From NCBI GenBank assembly GCA_020853995.1, contig JADYXV010000113.1:1-8315 (forward strand): DNA of 8,315 nucleotides, in the 5' to 3' direction. Position 1 is the stretch's first letter; every line of letters begins with the position of its first letter. The stretch is from Novosphingobium sp. (GTDB lineage Bacteria > Pseudomonadota > Alphaproteobacteria > Sphingomonadales > Sphingomonadaceae). Positions 1-4,283 of the stretch are shown one piece after another. A program made the translations under genes and the position numbers. The notes under the pieces were generated by a model. It was not told the origin of the DNA. It did no database searches and worked only from the letters and a program-made list of their open reading frames with translations.

Positions 1-70
1 AAAGGAAGCCGGTCACCCCGCTCGATTGGAACGCATCAAGGGTTCGTTTGCTGATCCTGCCGGTAGCCAT
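1..70 (-). CDS. Tyrosine recombinase / integrase, N-terminal fragment (cut by window edge)
   Basis: Only the first 23 codons lie in the window; the gene runs off the left edge. The peptide begins MATGRISKRTLDAF and ends VTGFL. This closely resembles the start of many alphaproteobacterial phage and genomic-island integrases (roughly MATGKITKRTVDAL followed by FLWD), where it opens the SAM-like arm-binding domain. Family members cut and rejoin DNA at attachment sites through a tyrosine in a C-terminal catalytic domain, which is not visible here. The ATG at 70 is preceded by GAGGT six bases upstream, a good ribosome binding site, so the start is well placed. The gene follows trmB on the same strand after about 130 bases of AT-richer spacer. 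It is probably the first gene of an integrated element lying to the left. The identification rests on remembered N-terminal similarity over a short stretch, so it is moderate. Whether the gene is intact cannot be told. Confidence 0.6.
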   Translation of the reverse strand, partial: MATGRISKRTLDAFQSSGVTGFL

Positions 71-148
71 TGCAATACCTCGTGTACCGCAAAAGTAAGC
101 ACCGTGCAATCACCGTTACGGAAATCGCCGGATAGTGCAGCGTGCAAT
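69..148. repeat. Three spaced TGCAAT repeats beside the integrase start
   Basis: TGCAAT occurs at 71-76, 105-110 and 143-148, all in the same orientation. The last two copies extend to CGTGCAAT (103-110 and 141-148). The first is part of an 8-base perfect palindrome, ATTGCAAT (69-76), that overlaps the integrase start codon. The spacing is 34 and 38 bases. Short spaced repeats just upstream of an integrase could be arm-type integrase or excisionase sites, or operators for autoregulation. They could also be chance in a moderately AT-rich stretch. No coding region is supported in the surrounding 71-199 interval. Confidence 0.3.
77..81 (-). promoter_or_regulatory. Ribosome binding site of the integrase fragment
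   Basis: On the minus strand GAGGT lies six bases before the ATG at 70. It is the main reason for accepting this very short visible reading frame as a real gene start. Confidence 0.55.
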
Positions 149-182
149 TTCGTAGATAACATATTGTTTTTAAGAGATTTCA

Positions 183-207
183 AAAAATAAGTCTTTGACC
201 TATTTTC
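183..207 (-). terminator. AT-rich hairpin at the trmB stop codon, probable intrinsic terminator
   Basis: Reading the minus strand, AAATAGGTC (205-197), a three-base AAA loop and GACTTATTT (193-185) form a nine-pair stem with one G-U pair, extendable by an A-T pair. The 3' side of the stem runs into a T-rich stretch, TTATTTTTT (190-182). The trmB stop codon TAG lies inside the 5' arm. The stem is AT-rich and would be weaker than a textbook terminator, but its position directly at the gene end supports the call. Confidence 0.45.
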
Positions 208-916
208 GCCTAAATCGGAAGTACCAGACCTCGTGATTGTAAACCGTGCGCGCTTTGTGTTCGTAGCGCGTCTCGGGCCAGCCGCCGGGGCGGTTCTGGA
301 AATCGTGGCAATCCTTGGCCAGCCATTCAAACTGGTGCTTGTGGCGGCGCATGACCATCAATGCGTGGCGCAAGTATACGTCATGATCGGTGCCGAAGCG
401 GAATTCGCCACCAGGACGCAATTTGGCCGCGAACATATCGATCGGCCCGTCATTCATCATCCGGCGCTTGGCATGGCGAGCCTTGGGCCAAGGATCGGGA
501 TGCAGCAGATAGAGGAACGACAGCGCACCATCGGGAATGCGCGCCAGCACTTCCAAAGCGTCACCGTGGTGAATCCGCACATTGCCCAACGGAGCACGCG
601 CGCCATTATCGCCAGCCACATGCGTCAGCGCCTGCGCCACACCATTGAGGAACGGTTCGGCGCCGATAAAGCCATGATCTGGCAGCATATCGGCGCGGAA
701 CGCCATATGCTCACCCCCGCCAAAACCGATTTCGAAATGCAGCGGGCGCGGTTCACCAAACAAACTTTCCGCCGTGATCGGCCCCTCGGCAGGCATCGCG
801 ATCTTGGGCAAGAGCGTATCGACAAGCCCCTGCTGGCCCTGCCGCAAGGGCTTGCCCTTGGCACGGCCATAAAGGCGGTTGATCGTGGTTGGATCGCCGG
901 ATTTGTACGCAGTCAT
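200..916 (-). CDS. trmB: tRNA (guanine-N7-)-methyltransferase
   Basis: TrmB transfers a methyl group from S-adenosylmethionine to N7 of guanine 46 in the variable loop of tRNAs. It is a cytoplasmic Rossmann-fold enzyme. The 238-residue product shows the family signature in order. The SAM-binding loop EIGFGGGEH is at residues 62-70, the acidic ribose-binding position in IGAEPF at 84-89, and HGDA at 117-120. The hallmark PDPWPKARHAKRR lies at 140-152, a GTDHDVY segment at 175-181, and the C-terminal TRYEHK at 216-221. Length is normal for the family. I chose the ATG at 916, because family members start near the MTAYKSGDPTTINRLYGR segment. A longer frame begins at a TTG at 952 but adds 12 unconvincing residues. 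No strong ribosome binding site precedes 916. The gene is divergent from the LuxR-type regulator and stands directly before the integrase fragment. Confidence 0.93.
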   Translation of the reverse strand: MTAYKSGDPTTINRLYGRAKGKPLRQGQQGLVDTLLPKIAMPAEGPITAESLFGEPRPLHFEIGFGGGEHMAFRADMLPDHGFIGAEPFLNGVAQALTHVAGDNGARAPLGNVRIHHGDALEVLARIPDGALSFLYLLHPDPWPKARHAKRRMMNDGPIDMFAAKLRPGGEFRFGTDHDVYLRHALMVMRRHKHQFEWLAKDCHDFQNRPGGWPETRYEHKARTVYNHEVWYFRFRRK

Positions 917-1053
917 CGGGCGGGCTTTGACAGCCGACCCGGCAAGCGTCAAGATTCGGGGTCTGCTTGCACTCTCCCTCGGTAACTAGGGCCTGGTTGG
1001 CGCACAAAAAAATTGGGATGGACGGAATCAGGCACCTGTGGTGATCAGGAGGC
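917..1053. promoter_or_regulatory. Divergent intergenic region between trmB and the LuxR-type gene
   Basis: These 137 bases must hold the promoters of both genes. I see no convincing -10/-35 pair on either strand. A short inverted repeat, TTGAC (927-931) and GTCAA (948-952), flanks a GC-rich centre just upstream of the trmB start and could be an operator, but five-base arms are weak evidence. A run of seven A residues lies at 1006-1012. Confidence 0.35.
1047..1052 (+). promoter_or_regulatory. Perfect AGGAGG placed only one base before the ATG
   Basis: AGGAGG matches the ideal Shine-Dalgarno sequence, but a single base (C) separates it from the ATG at 1054, where five to nine is usual. An in-frame TGA at 1042-1044 rules out a longer N-terminus, and there is no plausible in-frame start shortly after. 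The start is therefore kept. The spacing may reduce translation, or the match may be accidental. Confidence 0.4.
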
Positions 1054-1905
1054 ATGACGGCTCCTACACGACTTTCTGGCTCGCTTGAGGATCTTACCGT
1101 TAAAGAGCTGGAAATCTTGCAGCTGCTGACGACAGGTCACACCGTCAAATCTATCGCGGCGCGTCTGGGGCGTTCCGAGGCGTCAATCAACGAGCGCTTG
1201 CGCGATGCACGGCGCAAGACCGGCATTGGCAGCAGCCGCGAACTTGCGCGTCTTGTCGAAGCACACAGAGCAATGTGCGAGAAAGCTGACACCCAGAAAA
1301 ATCGGGACAGAGATATCGATCTTCCAGCATCTCATGATCCGGAGGACGAACTGGCACCGCCCGCATCAGCCGGGCCACCCAGTTCGAAAGGAAGATTTGT
1401 CATGTTTATCGCCATCCCTCTAGCCGCCAGCCTCATGATTATGGTTGCAGGCTCGATGTCGCCATCGTCTGATGCTCCCGCCACGCATGAAACTGGGGGT
1501 GCGCAAATTCCGCTTGCCGGAAGCTGGTTGCTGGACGTTGCCCGCCTGCCAGCCGGGGAAAGGCCGCGCCGCGTGACAATGAACTTGTCCGTTTCGCTTG
1601 ATGGAAAATGGTCGACGCTCGTCGAGATCGTGAACCCTGATGGGTCCACAAGACAGGCCAACTCGACAGCAGCGCTGGACGGAGTCCCCGTCCCGGTGAG
1701 TGGCAATATGGATTTCATCGACACCGTAGCATTGCGCCGACCTTCGCCCGACACCTTGGTGATGACGCTTGGCAAAGACGGAAATCCGGTCTCCACACGT
1801 GTCTACACGGTCGCCAAGGATAAAAGGTCCATGACCGAAACAATCGTGTGGTCCGGCAACGGTATGCAGAAGCAGGAAACCACCTACTTCAACCGTATCG
1901 GGTAA
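1054..1905 (+). CDS. Membrane-anchored LuxR-type HTH regulator with periplasmic sensor-like domain
   Basis: The 283-residue product has three parts. Residues about 11-75 form a LuxR/GerE-type DNA-binding helix-turn-helix, visible as LTVKELEILQLL, then VKSIAARLGRSEASINERLR and the DARRK-GIGSSRELARL tail. This version is frequent in sphingomonads. Residues 80-112 are a polar, Pro-rich linker. Residues about 114-133 form one hydrophobic helix (FVMFIAIPLAASLMIMVAG). Residues 134-283 are probably periplasmic. They resemble the small beta-rich, lipocalin-like secreted domains that start with a GSW-L-DVAR segment and contain repeated D/N-G turns. The layout fits a one-component transmembrane regulator that binds DNA inside the cell and senses something outside. 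No receiver domain or autoinducer-binding domain is present. The ligand and target genes are unknown. It is divergent from trmB and convergent with ctrA. Confidence 0.8.
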   Translation: MTAPTRLSGSLEDLTVKELEILQLLTTGHTVKSIAARLGRSEASINERLRDARRKTGIGSSRELARLVEAHRAMCEKADTQKNRDRDIDLPASHDPEDELAPPASAGPPSSKGRFVMFIAIPLAASLMIMVAGSMSPSSDAPATHETGGAQIPLAGSWLLDVARLPAGERPRRVTMNLSVSLDGKWSTLVEIVNPDGSTRQANSTAALDGVPVPVSGNMDFIDTVALRRPSPDTLVMTLGKDGNPVSTRVYTVAKDKRSMTETIVWSGNGMQKQETTYFNRIG

Positions 1906-1959
1906 TACCAACCTGCACCGCCAGCATTCGCGCCATAAGGCCCTATGCCCCCAAAACCA

Positions 1960-1989
1960 AAACGGCCCGCCAATCAGGGCGAGCCGTTT
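1960..1989. terminator. Hairpin between the convergent LuxR-type gene and ctrA, likely bidirectional terminator
   Basis: AAACGGC (1960-1966) pairs perfectly with GCCGTTT (1983-1989). Inside, CGCC (1968-1971) pairs with GGCG (1978-1981) across one C/A mismatch, leaving a six-base loop. For ctrA, which reads leftward and stops 27 bases away, the stem is followed by TTTTGGTTTTGGGG, a good T-rich tail. For the rightward LuxR-type gene the hairpin is 54 bases past the stop, with only a short TTT. It is therefore mainly the ctrA terminator and may also block the converging transcript. Confidence 0.75.
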
Positions 1990-2015
1990 CGGGGATGGTT
2001 CGGGATGTCAGGAGA

Positions 2016-2717
2016 TCAGGCAGCTTCGGTTGTTTCCATGTCGTCAGGATCGCGCAGCACATAGCCACGGCCCCAGACGGTTTCGATGTAGTTCTCACCG
2101 CCACAGGCATGCGCCAGTTTCTTGCGCAGTTTGCAGATGAAAACGTCGATAATCTTGAGTTCGGGTTCGTCCATGCCGCCGTAAAGGTGGTTCAGGAACA
2201 TTTCCTTGGTCAGCGTCGTGCCCTTGCGCAGCGAGAGCAGTTCCAGCATCGCATATTCCTTGCCGGTCAGGTGGACGCGGGCGCTATCGACTTCGACAGT
2301 CTTGGCATCAAGGTTGACCGAAAGCTTGCCGGTGCGGATGACCGATTGCGAATGGCCTTTTGAACGCCGCACAACCGCATGGATGCGGGCGATCAGTTCT
2401 TCGCGGTGGAACGGCTTGGTCACATAGTCATCGGCGCCAAAGCCGAATGAGCGGACCTTGCTGTCCATTTCCGAAATGCCCGACAGGATCAGGACCGGAG
2501 TTTGTACTTTGGCGACGCGCAATTTCTTGAGCACATCATAGCCGTGCATGTCCGGCAGGTTCAGATCGAGCAGGATGATGTCGTAATCATAGAGCTTGCC
2601 CAGATCGAGGCCTTCTTCGCCGAGATCGGTTGAATAGACATTGAACCCCTCGGCCGTGAGCATAAGCTCAATCGCCTTGGCGGTTGTCGGTTCGTCTTCG
2701 ATCAGGAGTACGCGCAT
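2016..2717 (-). CDS. ctrA: Cell-cycle response regulator CtrA
   Basis: This is an OmpR/PhoB-type response regulator of 233 residues, the usual CtrA length. The receiver domain (about 1-120) carries the acidic pocket E7-D8, the phosphoacceptor D51 in LLDLNLPDMHG, and K101 in YVTKPF. The winged-helix DNA-binding domain (about 125-225) contains HLTGKEYAMLELL and the recognition-helix region MDEPELKIIDVFICKLRKKL, then WGRGYVLRDP. The whole protein is very close to CtrA as known from Caulobacter. The C-terminus ends in two alanines, which in Caulobacter CtrA are needed for ClpXP proteolysis. CtrA is phosphorylated through the CckA-ChpT relay and binds TTAA-N7-TTAA boxes. In sphingomonads it mainly governs motility and other non-essential programmes. 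The ATG at 2717 has an AAGGGG-type ribosome binding site about seven bases upstream. A long regulatory region precedes the gene and a hairpin follows it. Confidence 0.96.
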   Translation of the reverse strand: MRVLLIEDEPTTAKAIELMLTAEGFNVYSTDLGEEGLDLGKLYDYDIILLDLNLPDMHGYDVLKKLRVAKVQTPVLILSGISEMDSKVRSFGFGADDYVTKPFHREELIARIHAVVRRSKGHSQSVIRTGKLSVNLDAKTVEVDSARVHLTGKEYAMLELLSLRKGTTLTKEMFLNHLYGGMDEPELKIIDVFICKLRKKLAHACGGENYIETVWGRGYVLRDPDDMETTEAA

Positions 2718-2812
2718 TCAACCGCCCCTTAACTTGCCATGTCCCTTTGGCAATTAACCCGGGATCAATCCGTGTTCATCGCCATTAACCATAGGATGAA
2801 TGAACATAAAAG

Positions 2813-2829
2813 GTTAATTTGTTGTAAAC
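2813..2829 (-). promoter_or_regulatory. Probable CtrA box in the ctrA promoter
   Basis: TTAA-TTTGTTG-TAAAC (2814-2829) matches the CtrA consensus TTAA-N7-TTAAC at eight of nine positions. The minus strand reads TTTA-N7-TTAAC, also eight of nine. Toward ctrA, a TATGGT (2788-2793, minus strand) lies 18 bases past the TTAACC and could be the -10 element, placing the box over the -35. This arrangement resembles autoregulation of ctrA in Caulobacter. No binding data are available here. Confidence 0.5.
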
Positions 2830-2905
2830 GCAACCGCATGAAAGTCTGGCGTTAACCACGCATCGGCCCGGTAATGACTCACCTATGGTTGCAAGCGATT
2901 CAGAA

Positions 2906-2940
2906 CGGGACAATTTTTTCGAATAATCCGAGGTGTCCCG
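2906..2940. repeat. Seven-base inverted repeat upstream of ctrA
   Basis: CGGGACA (2906-2912) and TGTCCCG (2934-2940) are perfect inverted copies separated by 21 bases that include a T6 run. The right arm could instead pair, through CCCGA (2937-2941), with TCGGG (2953-2957), giving two mutually exclusive hairpins. The function is unknown: operator dyad, 5' leader structure and chance are all possible. Confidence 0.35.
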
Positions 2941-3036
2941 ATATGAATCAAGTCGGGTTTACGGGCATCGCACAAATCGAATGTGGTTAATGCTTAGGGC
3001 AATTCCCATGCGCCAAGGCAGTGCTGGCCGTGCGAA

Positions 3037-4044
3037 TCAGGCTCCTGCGACACCGAGACTCGACGCAGCCTCACGCAATTTGCGCGCCGCATCGCCATCA
3101 TTGCGAAACGCGGCAAGGCCCTTTTTCAAGGTTTCGGCAGCCTTCTTCGGCTCACCCAACTGCATGCGGCTGCGCATCAGCATGATCCAGCCATCGGCAT
3201 TGGCCGGGTCTTTGACGAGCTTTGCTTCCAACCCTTCGACCATGCCGCGGATCATCGCTTCTTGCTGGCCCTTGGGCATTCCGGCGGCGGCCTTCATCTG
3301 TTCGGACGTGGGGCCGGGAATGCCGGCTGCCGCCTTTTGCGGGCCGTCAGTCACCGTGCCGTTCGCAGGGCTTGCAAACTTCGCCTCGGCCAGGCGCTTT
3401 TCAACGTCGATCTTGCGCTTCTCGCCCACGTTGCGGATGACTTCGCGAATGTCGTCGGCATATGGTGCGTCGGACGGCGTATCTTCGAGCAGCTTGAACC
3501 ACGCGTTGATCGCCTGACGCGGCCGCCCTGCAAGATCGAGCGCGACGGCCTGAAAATAGCGGGCACGCGCATCCTCGGGATCCAGCTTGATCGCCTTGTC
3601 AAATGCCACCTTGGCATCGCGCGGCATCTTGCCTTCTTCCTTGCTGGCCAGCACCAGGGCTTCCCCCAAAAACGACCACGTTTCGGCATGTTCGGGATCA
3701 AGCTTGGTCGCCTGCTTCAGCGCGGTGGCCGCTTCGGCAAAGCGTTCGGTCTGGAAATAGGACCAGCCGAGCATGCGCCAGCCTTCGGCATCATCGGGCT
3801 TTTCGGCTAGCTTTTTTTCAAGCTTGGCAATCACATCATCAACCGAGGGCTGCTGGTCCGGCGTTGGCGCGGGCGGGACAGCGGCAGGCGGTGGCGTTTC
3901 CGGCCCGCGCATCATGGCAACCCCGCCAGCGCCAAGCGCGATCAATGCAGCGGCGACCAAGGCGATCTTGCCAAAGCGCGAACCGGCTTGCGCGGCATCG
4001 CGCTTTTCCGCTTGATCAAGGCGCGGAGGCTGGGGCTCGGTCAT
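3037..4044 (-). CDS. Membrane-anchored TPR protein, CcmI/NrfG-like (cytochrome c maturation type)
   Basis: The 335-residue product has a short charged cytoplasmic N-terminus and one membrane helix at about 26-45 (IALVAAALIALGAGGVAMM). A Pro-rich linker (49-67) follows, then a periplasmic tetratricopeptide array with repeats at roughly 86-118, 119-156 and 157-190. The C-terminal unit (about 246-320) contains GPTSEQMKAAAGMPKGQQ, MIRGMVEGLEAKL and ADGWIMLMRSRMQLGEPKKA. This closely resembles the TPR half of alphaproteobacterial CcmI/CycH, which holds apocytochrome c for heme attachment. The two-helix N-terminal half of CcmI is absent, so this is the shorter NrfG-like form. The start at 4044 is set by AGGAG six bases upstream. 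A longer frame back to 4188 has no such support. The gene is divergent from the redox operon, so it could assist its cytochromes, but a general TPR scaffold remains possible. Confidence 0.75.
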   Translation of the reverse strand: MTEPQPPRLDQAEKRDAAQAGSRFGKIALVAAALIALGAGGVAMMRGPETPPPAAVPPAPTPDQQPSVDDVIAKLEKKLAEKPDDAEGWRMLGWSYFQTERFAEAATALKQATKLDPEHAETWSFLGEALVLASKEEGKMPRDAKVAFDKAIKLDPEDARARYFQAVALDLAGRPRQAINAWFKLLEDTPSDAPYADDIREVIRNVGEKRKIDVEKRLAEAKFASPANGTVTDGPQKAAAGIPGPTSEQMKAAAGMPKGQQEAMIRGMVEGLEAKLVKDPANADGWIMLMRSRMQLGEPKKAAETLKKGLAAFRNDGDAARKLREAASSLGVAGA

Positions 4045-4283
4045 GGCAAACTCCTGTCGGATGCCTTGATCGGCACCGTCGCTGATGAAGCGCATATCTT
4101 GCCAGACGGGTGCGTTGCAAGCGCTTGAACTATAAGCTGCATGATCACCCCTGCTTGCGCAAATTGCGACTGGCAATGCGCGGCGCATCGGCTAATGTCG
4201 GCATTACAGGGGTCGCAATTCTGATTTTTGATGAAGACAGGCGGGGAAACACGCGCCGTCTTTGCGCGCGATGCGGGGGGCGC
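4045..4283. promoter_or_regulatory. Divergent intergenic region between the TPR gene and the redox operon
   Basis: This 239-base stretch must contain the start signals of both transcription units. An 11-base palindrome, CGCAA-A-TTGCG, lies at 4158-4168. It overlaps an 8-base palindrome, TTGCGCAA, at 4155-4162, and a further CGCAATT occurs at 4213-4219. These could be part of an operator. TATAAG at 4131-4136 resembles a -10 element for the plus strand, but no matching -35 is seen. I found no FNR-type TTGAT-N4-ATCAA site and no clear sigma-54 promoter. The plus-strand frame stays open from a GTG at 4110, but its translation before 4284 does not look like protein. Confidence 0.35.
4051..4055 (-). 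promoter_or_regulatory. Ribosome binding site fixing the TPR protein start
   Basis: AGGAG on the minus strand lies six bases before the ATG at 4044. It selects that start over upstream in-frame codons as far as 4188. Confidence 0.7.

Larger units (their letters stand above)
2718..3036 (-). promoter_or_regulatory. ctrA upstream regulatory region
   Basis: These 319 bases between the TPR gene stop and the ctrA start contain no supported gene. They are AT-richer than the neighbours and dense in regulatory-looking sequence. TTAAC half-sites occur at 2729-2733, 2754-2758, 2785-2789 and 2852-2856, with reverse copies (GTTAA) at 2813-2817 and 2851-2855. GANTC, the CcrM methylation site that tunes ctrA transcription in Caulobacter, occurs at 2876-2880, 2897-2901 and 2945-2949. 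Two more lie at 3034-3038, at the stop codon of the upstream gene, and at 3057-3061 inside it. An inverted repeat is described separately. I see no terminator with a T-run for the TPR gene, so some ctrA transcription could come from upstream. Confidence 0.55.

Noticed and set aside
1..130. Possible tRNA gene as an integration target beside the integrase
   Set aside because: A GGTTCG string is present, but no T-arm, anticodon arm or acceptor pairing could be formed on either strand.
13..330. A 105-codon minus-strand frame overlapping the trmB 3' end and the left spacer
   Set aside because: Most of it is an out-of-frame shadow of trmB. The remaining part from the ATG at 162 has no ribosome binding site, and its frame conflicts with the better supported integrase start at 70.
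917..952. TTG-initiated extension of trmB
   Set aside because: It adds 12 residues with no family similarity and has no ribosome binding site. The ATG at 916 fits TrmB homologues.
927..952. TTGAC/GTCAA dyad near the trmB start as an operator
   Set aside because: The arms are only five bases and the inner sequence is not symmetric, so it is too weak to call as a separate site.
233..985. A 250-codon plus-strand frame opposite trmB
   Set aside because: It is antisense to a clearly recognised TrmB, and its translation resembles no family.
1420..1911. Minus-strand frames antisense to the LuxR-type gene
   Set aside because: They lack recognisable motifs, while the plus-strand product has clear HTH, membrane and sensor-like parts.
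4045..4188. 48-residue N-terminal extension of the TPR protein
   Set aside because: The AGGAG before 4044 and the protein-like sequence starting there argue for the shorter form.
4110..4283. GTG-initiated extension of the flavin/CNB/ferredoxin protein, including a CARC motif
   Set aside because: The extension is low in protein-like character and lies in the divergent intergenic region. Flavoprotein homologues start just before the Rossmann strand.
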